DNA from: Oehlia diaphana
Taxonomy: Eukaryota; Glomeromycota; Glomeromycetes; Glomerales; Glomeraceae
Direction of reading: 5' to 3'
Assembly (NCBI GenBank): GCA_003833135.1
Contig: QZLH01000076.1
Location: 94,510 to 113,840 of the forward strand
DNA: 19,331 nt
Shown here: positions 10,374-18,720 of the stretch, piece after piece
Numbering within the stretch: position 1 is the first letter of the stretch
How the letters are laid out: every line of letters starts with the position of its first letter
Notes under the pieces: generated by a model
Told to the model about the DNA's origin: nothing
Database searches by the model: none
Seen by the model: only the letters and a program-made list of their open reading frames with translations
Made by a program: the position numbers and the translations under genes

Positions 10374-10433
10374 TTAAAAACAAAAATCCATCATTTCCAT
10401 CAATTCAATTATTCAGTTACTTATAGAAAAACT

Positions 10434-11396
10434 ATGGTCAATCCTAATTCTTCAAATAATTTTGGTGAATCCAATTCGCATACGTGCGATATATATTGCA
10501 ATAAAGTTAATAACATGATTCCTGATCAACAACTCATGTCAAACACTATCTCTCTCGATCAACAACCCAATGTATATCAGCAAACCATATCTAATCACCA
10601 ACAACAGTATGATGCTAACTATGCTGATTATCAACAATATAATAATCAACAATCCACCATTTTTATCTCTCCCGATCAGCAAACCAATGTTGCATCACTT
10701 AATCATAATCAGCAATATCAGCGACACGATATCGCTTCACCTAATTGCCAGCAACAATATGATGCTAACTATCAACAATATAGTAACGCCATTTCTAACT
10801 GTAGCAATAACGTCACTATCTCTCCCGGTCGGCAACCCATGTCAAACAATAACGCCACTACATCTTCTAATCAGCAACCCAATGTTTCTTCACCTAATTC
10901 GCCTAATCATAATCAGCAATATCAGCAACATGATATCGCTTCACCTAATAGCCAGCAACATGCAAACTATCAACAATCTCCCGGTCGGCAACCCATGTCA
11001 AAAAATAACGTTACTACCTTTTCTGATCAGCAATCCAATGTTTCTTCAGCTAATTCACCTAATCATAATCAGCAACACAATATTGCATCACCTAATCATC
11101 AGCAGCAATATGATGCTAATTATCAATATATTCATCAACCCGATTCTCATAATCACCACCACAATTATCAACAATCCAGTGATAATAATAATCACGATCC
11201 AAACAATACTAATCACAATAATAACCAACCACCTTTGTCTAATAATGATTCATCCCCGCAATTCTCTTTACCTCAATCTGGTATATCTCTTAACATTACC
11301 ATTAATTCTCCTCAGTCAAATTTTATCATTATTCCTAATATGGATATTCAGCAAGTTCTTGCTTTTTTGAATAATATTTCAGGATTTCAACGATAA
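10434..11396 (+). CDS. QN-B: Gln/Asn-rich prion-like repeat protein with conserved C-terminal segment
   Basis: This is an intact 320-residue frame, ATG to TAA, with no apparent intron. Residues 1-35 are non-repetitive. Three imperfect repeats of about 37-52 residues follow (about 79-115, 130-181 and 182-231). The last two start SPGRQPMS, and all contain NHNQQ, DIASPN or NIASPN, and an NYQ-type ending. Residues 233-262 are His/Asn-rich. Residues 284-320 (LNITINSPQSNFIIIPN, DIQQVLAFLNN, GFQR end) match the C-terminus of QN-A with few changes, some of them silent. The protein is 94 residues longer than QN-A, mainly through extra repeats. There is no signal peptide, membrane segment or enzymatic motif. 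Prion-like or phase-separating behaviour is inferred from composition. The start is fixed by the shared leader context. The first 120 bases or so of 3' flank match QN-A's, and an AATAAA lies at 11514-11519. It is inverted relative to QN-A and the third copy. Confidence 0.8.
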   Translation: MVNPNSSNNFGESNSHTCDIYCNKVNNMIPDQQLMSNTISLDQQPNVYQQTISNHQQQYDANYADYQQYNNQQSTIFISPDQQTNVASLNHNQQYQRHDIASPNCQQQYDANYQQYSNAISNCSNNVTISPGRQPMSNNNATTSSNQQPNVSSPNSPNHNQQYQQHDIASPNSQQHANYQQSPGRQPMSKNNVTTFSDQQSNVSSANSPNHNQQHNIASPNHQQQYDANYQYIHQPDSHNHHHNYQQSSDNNNHDPNNTNHNNNQPPLSNNDSSPQFSLPQSGISLNITINSPQSNFIIIPNMDIQQVLAFLNNISGFQR

Positions 11397-11530
11397 AGTT
11401 TGATTTATTAGTAGTAAAATTTTCGATTTCATTCTATATTTCATTTATTCACTATTTCTTTAGTTATATTCTAGAATAATATATATATGTAGTAGTTGCT
11501 ATAGTATCGCAGAAATAAATTGTATAACCA
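11397..11530 (+). promoter_or_regulatory. Conserved 3' flank of QN-B with possible polyadenylation signal
   Basis: Sequence after the TAA aligns with the reverse complement of about 2750-2857 downstream of QN-A (TTTCGATTTCATT, CTATTTCTTTA, TCTAGAATAAT, GTAGTTGCT). An AATAAA hexamer occurs at 11514-11519, about 118 bases after the stop codon, a plausible polyadenylation signal. QN-A lacks an obvious hexamer at the matching place. Confidence 0.4.
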
Positions 11531-11940
11531 TTTTATCTTATTTTTGACATTATTTAAATAAAATATTTAATTTTTTTAAAACTGTAAAAGGACTATACAC
11601 TTTGTTATTTATATAATACGAATGTCATCACATGATATTTATTAATGAAATTATTATGCCTGGCTGAATAAACAAATTATTGGAAATAAATGAAGCACTT
11701 TGTGCCGAGCAATCAATTTGATTGCGTAAATCCACTAATTGTGAGTGGTTCTTATGGTCGCCCTGTAAAAAAAGTCGATCCATTTTTTATATTCCGTCTT
11801 TTTTTCGTAAAGACTCATATTTCCGGAATTAATAACCTTATATCGCGGAATTATCGAATTATTTACATTTACTGTGAATGGTTCCGTTAAAGGCTCATTT
11901 TTACGGAGTTTTTACAGAAATAACGGATAAAATTTCTTAT
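11531..11940. other. AT-rich spacer between QN-B and the decayed third QN copy
   Basis: An ATG-initiated frame of 66 codons (11690-11890) is present, but it has no recognisable domain, no paralogue in the window and no compositional support. I see no structured RNA or mobile element here. Confidence 0.4.
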
Positions 11941-12250
11941 AGGGATATTGCTGCTGATGATTAGACATGGATTGCTGATATTGATTAAGTGAGGAGACAT
12001 AGTGTTTGACAGGACCCCGGAAACTTATATTAGATGTGACAGGCGCATACACTAGGTAAAATTTATATAAAAAAATTCCTGATGTTACCGGCTAAGTTAT
12101 AGGTAAAGTTAATAATAAAGACATGAAAATCATACTAAAAAAGGAAATGTGATACAAAAATTCTGCAGTGTCATGTGATCTAATTTCCTTTTATAGTAAC
12201 GATCTTCATTTCCAGCCAATCAGCTTGCGAGTAAAAAAATGATAAAATTN

Positions 12251-13393
12251 GCAGGTATGAAACTACTCAGATATTTCTCCAAGCTAGTTTGTATATTCAT
12301 AAAACTATACTCACTATTTCACTATTTGTAATATTTTCAACTTTTTATATAAATACTGCAACGACAGCTTCTGCCACTCTGTACGTCACAAGATTTAAGT
12401 TTGTTTCGTATAATCATAAAATTTATAATTTAACAAAAAGTTTATTCTTTATTATGTAAGAATATGTCATTATAACACAGTTATTTATTAAATATAAAAT
12501 AAAATGATTATGTAAAATCGTGAATATAATATTAAATAATTATTAACATTAAAATATTTATTAAAAGTGAAACTAAAAATAAAAGGACTAAAAAGAAAGA
12601 TAAGAAGTGAAGGAACTCCCATACTAAGTCAAAAGGTTGGGGTTTATATAATAATTTCCATGTTGATCCTTCGATCAACGTAAATAATAATAAATTAATT
12701 ATAACTTATTACATCATTACACTATTGGGATGATCTTCATTTCCGATCCAAATTACTTCGGACTATTAATGTTACACAAAATATAGACGATCTAATTTAC
12801 TAATTTCAGAAGTAGAAATTTAATCCCAAAATTATGGCACTACAATACTATGACGTAATTCAAGCATTTTGGTCAAACAAAACTTGCTTTTCATCGGGTA
12901 TGAAAATATCCAGATATTATTTTTTATGATTATTGAGTAAATATTCATGGAATTATTATTGTTTTAATTTACTGTGCGAATATATAATACCTTTTTTTTA
13001 CAGAATAATTTCAGCACTTTATTAAACTACTGTATACTAGCTATTGTCAAATAAGTAGTAATGTTCAACAGACGTTGGAATATTTAGATATTAAATTTAG
13101 TTAGAGTATTTATTGACAAATAAAAGTATTATAGTTTAAAGTTTCTGTAAAATTTTTTAGTATTTTATATTTGTTTATTAAAACTTCATAATAAAGTATA
13201 TATAAAACATTTTATTTTAATATGAAATGTAATGTTATTTTAATTTCAAATATAACAAGAACCAAAACTTTAATAATATTTTTAATATTTTATTTTGAAG
13301 TTCTATCTCTTATATTTTTTCGCGCGAAACAGCAAAAAATATTTTTTAGAAATGTTTAATGATCGTGATTGAATGTGCCACGCCAATCATATT
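12251..13393. other. Interior of the insertion between the two direct repeats
   Basis: AT-rich sequence with no significant reading frame. It has weak internal resemblance: GGTATGAAACTACTCAGATATT (at about 12253) is echoed by GGTATGAAAATATCCAGATATT (about 12898), and GATCTTCATTTCC occurs both in the flanking repeats and at about 12731. It could be the body of a longer element of which the 281 bp form is a deletion product, or unrelated DNA brought in by misassembly. Confidence 0.4.
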
Positions 13394-13674
13394 AGGACCC
13401 CGGAAACTTATATTAGTGACAGGCGCATACACTAGGTAAAATTTATATAAAAAAATTCCTGATGTTACCGGCTAAGTTATAGGTAAAGTTAATAATAAAG
13501 ACATGAAAATCATACTAAAAAAGGAAATGTGATACAAAAATTCTGCAGTGTCATGTGATCTAATTTCCTTTTATAGTAACGATCTTCATTTCCAGCCAAT
13601 CAGCTTGCGAGTAAAAAAATGATAAAATTGGCCAATTTTTGCCGGTCACATCTAATATAAGTTTCCGGGGTCCT
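13394..13674. mobile_element. 281 bp MITE-sized unit nested at the right end of the insertion
   Basis: This segment has the AGGACCCCGG end at 13394 and its inverted counterpart ending at 13674, so on its own it looks like a complete MITE. Its left flank (ATCATATT) does not match its right flank (TGTTTGAC), so it did not insert independently at this spot. Its left end lacks the ATG triplet that the outer end at 12011 has, and the outer pair is the perfect match. Confidence 0.6.
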
Positions 13675-13784
13675 TGTTTGACATTAGTAGCTGATCAGAA
13701 ATCACGTTATTAACGTTATCGCAATTTATATGTATCGTATGTCTGAACAGTTGTTTGCGAATTTGAAGAATTATGAGTATCCAT

Positions 13785-13824
13785 AGTTTTTTATAAATTA
13801 TTGAATTGATGGAAAATAATAAAT

Positions 13825-13868
<44 letters not shown>

Positions 13869-13873
13869 TTTGT

Positions 13874-13919
<46 letters not shown>

Positions 13920-14062
13920 AGGGAATTTCAGAGGTTCTTATAAGAAACCAACCTTGTAAAATATATTTATACTTGTGTAGCACGAAAAGCTATTGTTCGT
14001 TATTGAATTCTTTAAATCGATTAAAGAAGACCAATGGTGCTTGTACTAGTATTGTTTTTCGT
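13785..14062 (-). promoter_or_regulatory. Promoter remnant of the third QN copy with an expanded A/T tract
   Basis: Read on the minus strand, this matches the QN-A upstream region: ACACAAGTATAAATATATTT, CTTATAAGAACCTCTGAAAT, then a leader ending AACTATGG. The short A run of the QN-A leader is here an 89 base A-rich tract on the minus strand (13826-13914 on plus: T42, a short GTTTGTG interruption, T40). The homology stops near 14055-14062, beyond which about 740 bp present upstream of QN-A is missing. Confidence 0.65.
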
Positions 14063-14421
14063 TTGCATTTCAATAATTCTTGTAATACCAACCTTTCTTA
14101 AAATATAATAAAGTAGAATAAAATAAAATGGTTTTTAAGTTTTATAACAAAATATGATAAAAAAAAAATAACGATGAAAATTTTTAAAAAAAGGTTTTAA
14201 CTGCCCTTTTTATATAGAATTTTCACCATGAAAATCATGTATTAAATGATTTATACATTCTATTCTATTCTATTTATTACTTTATTCAGCCTAAACGATA
14301 AACAATTATGCACAGAAAAATTGGGATACAATTTACCACCCGACAAATACTGCAAAGAATTTTTTTTTTTTTAAGAGAGACGAATTCAGTAATATTCCGC
14401 AAAAAAAAAATTAGTTCATAT

Positions 14422-14477
14422 TAGAGGCCTGCATTGGGTCGGGTCCGAGTTGAATTTTTGGCCTATGCAGGCCTCTA
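14422..14477. mobile_element. 56 bp palindromic foldback element, hAT-like ends (copy 2)
   Basis: Same length, same arms (TAGAGGCCTGCAT and its complement) and same flanks as the element at 4963-5018, with only a few substitutions. It was carried along by the segmental duplication. Confidence 0.5.
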
Positions 14478-14860
14478 GTTCTACTTGTGACAAATATTTT
14501 AAACAATTTATTTTTTTGGACATTGTCAAGTTTAAACCTTCAATTTATCTTGGAAGTATTATGAACATATAAAAATTTTTTTTCAATGACCAACACTGCA
14601 AAAAAAAATGCACGCATGTGATATTTTAATTAACTAATCCTAATCCGGCATTAAATTAAAGCAATAAAGGAAACCAAGATCAAAGCGAAGAGTCATATTA
14701 TCATAATGAATCGCATTAGTCAAAAATACGAATAAAATGTGCAGTACTAGTGGCGTAGTTATTTTTTTATAATAACTTTCATTTATTTGTGCAGCCTATT
14801 AGGATCATGCCGATCTTTGTAGACATCGGTTATGTATAAAAATAACACGTTTATTATTAT

Positions 14861-15211
14861 GTTCTAAAATCTAAAGTAAATTAAACGAATTATTATTAAG
14901 GTTGGTATAATCTGCATGTAATTTAACGTAAATTTCCTTTCGATCATTATAGGTTCAAGTTTATGTATAATGAATTATTATAGAAAGCGAAATTTTGAGA
15001 ATAATTATTGAATGATGGAACAGCTCACGTTGTTTACATTTTTTTGAGCGTGAAATTGTGTAGCTTGATCAATGACCCGATCCCAATTTCAATTCTGGCT
15101 ATGATCACATGTTTAGGGAAAGCGGAGGATATGACCATGGGAAGATTCCATGTATTAAAATGACTGTCGGTAAAATGATCCCGTCGTGCCTAATTTTAAC
15201 AGTTTTTATAT
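14861..15211. other. Segment inverted relative to duplicon 1
   Basis: This aligns with the reverse complement of 5526-5945, with indels. On the right the sequence resumes direct alignment at TTTTCAGCTGATCAT (about 15223), the same string that borders the segment in duplicon 1 at about 5941. On the left, direct alignment ends near AATAACACGTTTATTATT (14841-14858). Confidence 0.8.
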
Positions 15212-15863
15212 TGACTCCATGTTTTTCAGCTGATCATCGTGCCACACTGATATCTGCGGCAAAAAAATGCTATTGTGAATCTTTAATAATTTAATAAAGG
15301 AAATAATCATTTCAATAATACCAAAATTAATTAAACTGCAAGATAACTCTAAAAATTGTGCTTGGATAATTACAATTTACAAAATCATAAATCTAGAAAT
15401 CGGATAGGACCGTGTAATTAAAAGTTCTTCGGATATAAAATTTATGGATCCGATTATAAAATCCTATTATAATAATTTTTTACCTTAAATTGAGTTTTTT
15501 AAAAATTTGGCAAATAATGCATTTATTAATAAATAAAAAATTTGTATTTCATTGGTGATCACATTTACGTAAATTTTATTAATAGATTTACCGCCTTTCC
15601 TTTTTTAGAACCATTTAAAAAATAAAAAATTTTTTAGAAGCATTTAAAATATACAATATAAAAAAAAACTTATCCCCGAAATAACGGAACGTGCATTATT
15701 TATTTATATATTAAAATTTTTTATAATGAAAGCATTTTTTTTTTACACACAGTACCTTTTTCAGTTTACAAAAGATCCTTTGGCGTAAAAGTTTAGTTTT
15801 AATTCATTGGGTGAATTTACAAAGTTAGTCCGGTTATGAACTCGTGTTGTATTTCATATCTTT

Positions 15864-15918
15864 ATGCATGAACCATATTTTTATTTTAACTTATGATGAT
15901 GGTAATTTCTTCAAATAG
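15864..15918. other. 55 bp micro-inversion relative to duplicon 1
   Basis: The segment from ATGCATGAACC to TTCTTCAAATAG is the reverse complement of CTATTTGAAGAA to GTTCATGCAT at 6623-6676. Immediate flanks are co-linear in both copies (TTTCATATCTTT on the left, GATGCTTATTCC on the right). Confidence 0.8.
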
Positions 15919-16515
15919 AAAGATGCTTATTCCTTTGTAACTTTTCTAGAAGTGTTTAATTAACAAAAATTAATATTATCGTTAACTATCAACAGCCCAT
16001 TGTTCTGTACCGAGGTCAACGAACTTAAAGAACCATATAGTAATACACAAATTAACTTGTAATAAATTTATCGTAATTTTAGATCGATGCTAAAAATCAT
16101 TTTAGCTAAAAATCGTGATATATCCAACGAAAATGATTGGTAATCATTTTGACTTGACTTGGAATTTTTTTTTTATTTATGAAAGGGCTGAAGAAATTAC
16201 GCAATTAATAATTATTACATACCCATGGTATGGTATCACAAAACAAATTTCAAGTTTTTAACGAGAATGATTGACAAAAATTTTAACAAGGTTGTAACGT
16301 TTGGTACAACGATTATGCAGGGGTATTTTGCACAGTTTGATTTATAGGTACTGTATTTGTTTCATAGGAAACTTGAAATATCGCTTAATGTTTAATTTTT
16401 TTTGTCTACTTTGACAAGTGATAACAATATAGAGATCAAATAATTATTGTTATTACAATTTTATCGTTAATCTTTTATTGATTTCCCTTAAATGGAATTT
16501 TTTTATATTTACTTT

Positions 16516-16583
16516 ACTGCGGCGTAATTATTTTTTTTCTTAAACCAGTAAAAAAAAAAAAAAAATAATATTTACACCGCAGT
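16516..16583. repeat. 68 bp foldback with ACTGCGG ends
   Basis: ACTGCGGCGTAATTATTTTT faces AATAATATTTACACCGCAGT, giving a near-perfect hairpin with an A/T-rich centre. Duplicon 1 (from 7343) has only the left half, ACTGCGGTATAATTATT followed by a T run, and then the common right flank. Either it is a small inverted-repeat element that lost half by slippage or deletion in duplicon 1, or the arm was created in duplicon 2. Confidence 0.55.
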
Positions 16584-17609
16584 GAAAACTTTTAGGTCGA
16601 CAAAATATATCGAATATTCGATTTATAAACTAATATTTTTTAGTATTATTACTATTTTATACAATTCTATTATCGCTCGGAGATTTGTTTCCATCATGAG
16701 AGGGAATAAAAATTATTAGGGTGATAACCCTTTTGATTGAACAAATTGGTTACTTGGCTAAAAATTCACCATTTCCCATTTAAAATTATATGAAAAAAGA
16801 AAAAATATACTTATTTTGTTTTTCAAAATTAAATTTATAAAAAATGTGCATTATCATCCGAATTTCTTTTCTGTAAAAAAAATTTCTAATTTTAGTAGTA
16901 AGATTATTTATTTATTTTGACCGCCAATTTTTTTTATTATTGTAACTTTGTATTAAACTATTAAAAATATTTTTGGATGATATGTAAAATAATATTTTTT
17001 CGAGAGACAAAGACACAATCATATAATAAATGTTATAAATCCATTTTTACGTTTATTTAATTTCCAAAATTATTTTCCATTTACTTTCCTACTATTCGTT
17101 GTTATTAATTCGTTAGGTAATTTTTTTCCGGATTATTCATTTATATTACATCCGTGAGTATTCGTACAAATTTAAGTATCATTCACTAATATATTTTTAT
17201 CTTCCGAATATTTAAAATAAGTATCAATATACTTCTTTCAACTTTTTCCTATTCATAAAAGATGATACTGGATTATTTATACATATATATGCCACACTGA
17301 CTCTGAGAAATGATCTTCAACTGTAAATTTCCTTTTTCATAGTGTCTTTGATAAAGTCCTAAAATAGGCTAGATAAAATTTTATCCCGGAATCATCACGT
17401 TATCCCTGAGTCAGGACTGAGTACTCCGATTTTTTGTATAAAAAGGGTAGTTCACGATCAAAAATTCTTTTTAAATTCTTTTTTTTAAAAAAAAATATTT
17501 GCTTTCGTATTTATGTTTTATCGGTTTCATTGGTTTTATCGAAAAATTTAAGATTAATTGATTTTGTGCTACAACCATTAATAATTACCTGATTTATTAA
17601 AATGCAACA

Positions 17610-17970
17610 ATATTTTCAAAAGATGCTTACGCCAAAACAGAATGGTTGCTAGTGCGTTATGGAAAATCTCATGCATTATTCCACGCTATGTTATTGGGCC
17701 CTACTTTTGTAGGTATCTCAATATTTAACAAACCTCACTTCATATATCGAAACTCAAGCTACTCAAAAATTTCTTTCTATATTAAAAATCTGATTTTAAA
17801 TAAAAAGTTTTTACCTTTCCACCATGTAAATTTGATTCAAGCTTTTCAAAAGAAATTACAACTTTCATGGGACAGTAATTTAGGAAACGACATGGAATTA
17901 TTTCACTTAATATCCACAGGCCCTCTCGCTATTAATTTTGCACCTCAACAATTGCTTCGAAATCAATGAA
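17610..17970 (+). pseudogene. Fragment of the YGKSHALFHA family (first of the second set)
   Basis: An open stretch reads VRYGKSHALFHAMLLGPTF (17649-17709), then diverges through a region lacking the PVCKTLI and FGKYDQK parts, and resumes as NLILNKKFLPFHHVNL and QAFQKKLQLSWDSNL before DMELFHLISTGPLAINFAP (17890-17946). Compared with the array downstream, the order is altered: NLILNKxF precedes the QAFQKK and ELFHFL motifs rather than following them. It is a divergent or rearranged member that ends in an unrelated tail and TGA. Function unknown. Confidence 0.55.
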
Positions 17971-18720
17971 ATAAAACCTATTTACAAAGATATCTTTGGC
18001 ATTGACATGTCGAGACTGGTCTGTCACTTCAAAAGATGCTTATGCCAAAACAGAAGTGTTGCTAGTGCGTTATGGAAAATCTCATGCATTATTCCACGCT
18101 GTGTTATTGGGCTATACTTTTATAGATATCCCAGCATGTAAAACATTAATTACGAAAAAGTTCCAATATCAAGATATTTTATTCAAAGGTTACTTACGCT
18201 TCTCGGAAATATGATCAAAGTTGATAGAGCTCAAAATAGAGCATAATGTCGGTCAACTTGATGCGGATGGAATTCGTGCTTTCCAACAAAAAATCAAATC
18301 TCCTTGGGCGAGCAATTTACCCATATCCGTGTTCACTTATTTATTAGATGAAGGATACAAACAATTAGCTAATATGAATGAGACCTTACCATCAAAGAGT
18401 AATGATATGGCGTTATTCCACTTCCTCTCCGCAGACCCTCACGTAATAAATTACGCTCCCGGAATGTTGAGAAAAAATCTGATGATATAAAGATTTAATT
18501 ATAAATAGACGGTTCGTTCCATTTCCTCCTAGACCAAAAGCGTATCAATTAGATTTAAATAGCGATCCACATTTTCATCAACAACTAATTCCTGAGGAGT
18601 ATCCTTCCAAGATGGATTCGAAAATAATAGACAACTTAACGTAATTGCGAGAGGAATTCTTATTCATCCGGACCTAGTGAACTTATGGAAACAAATCAGT
18701 TGTTATAAAATTTGTAAAAT
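17971..18720 (+). pseudogene. Broken YGKSHALFHA family copy, array unit 1
   Basis: Segments appear in order: CRDWSVTSKDAYAKTEVLLV (about 18009-18068), YGKSHALFHAVLLG, FIDIPACKTLITKK, FIQRL-type and FGKY-type motifs, IELKIEHNVGQLDAD, FQQKIKSPWASNLP, LLDEGYKQLANMNETLPSK, MALFHFLSADPHVINYAPG, RFVPFPPRPKAYQLDLNSD, NVIARGILIHPDLVNLWKQI. The frame breaks at about 18155, 18200-18215, 18480-18510 and 18612. Compared with unit 2, the first two breaks and the last are single-base losses in A runs, so sequencing error is possible. The protein would be soluble with no recognised catalytic motif. Unknown function. Confidence 0.65.

Larger units (their letters stand above)
12003..13682. mobile_element. 1664 bp hAT-like non-autonomous insertion with 8 bp target-site duplication
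   Basis: The insertion spans 12011-13674. Its ends are perfect 30 bp inverted repeats starting AGGACCCCGGAAACTTATAT (12011-12040 and 13645-13674). The flanking 8 bp TGTTTGAC occurs at 12003-12010 and 13675-13682. The uninterrupted site is visible in QN-A as GTGTTTGACATGAGTGGCTG, confirming the duplication. Eight-base duplications fit the hAT superfamily (P elements also give 8). No transposase frame is present, so it is non-autonomous. The left 239 bp is repeated in direct orientation at 13394-13629, identical by eye except for a missing ATG in the second copy's end. A single N lies at 12250 exactly where the two repeats diverge. The structure may be real or an assembly artefact. Confidence 0.75.
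11941..13784 (-). pseudogene. Decayed 5' fragment of a third QN gene, split by an insertion
   Basis: On the minus strand, 13784 to 13683 begins with the same ATG context and first 19 codons as QN-A (MDTHNSSNSQTTVQTYDTY). A deletion of about 19 bases then shifts the frame to an early TGA/TAA-type stop, and the out-of-frame continuation still encodes the DNVNNVISDQLLMSN part. After the insertion, 12002 to 11941 continues with a Gln-rich piece (SLNQYQQSMSNHQQQY), again in another frame, and then homology ends. About 170 bp of the gene remains, with the C-terminal segment absent. It corresponds in position and orientation to QN-A within the direct segmental duplication. Confidence 0.8.
13785..17560. 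repeat. Duplicon 2: direct repeat of 3541-8330
   Basis: This has the same order of anchor sequences as duplicon 1 (see that entry), ending with the matching GGTTATCCCTGAGTCAGGAC-type stretch near 17398 and TTTATCGGTTT near 17517. It is shorter by about 1 kb, through the 740 bp deletion and many small indels. No gene is supported. Reading frames that look open in duplicon 1 are broken here by indels not divisible by three. Confidence 0.85.

Noticed and set aside
11690..11890. 66-codon ATG frame
   Set aside because: No domain, paralogue or promoter evidence. The length is within chance expectation for an AT-rich region of this size.
13798..14101. Poly-Lys and poly-Phe open frames across the homopolymer tract
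   Set aside because: These are translations of the T/A run in the leader of the decayed QN copy, on both strands.
15109..15294. 61-codon frame
   Set aside because: It spans the edge of the inverted segment, so its two halves come from opposite orientations in duplicon 1. There is no conserved frame.
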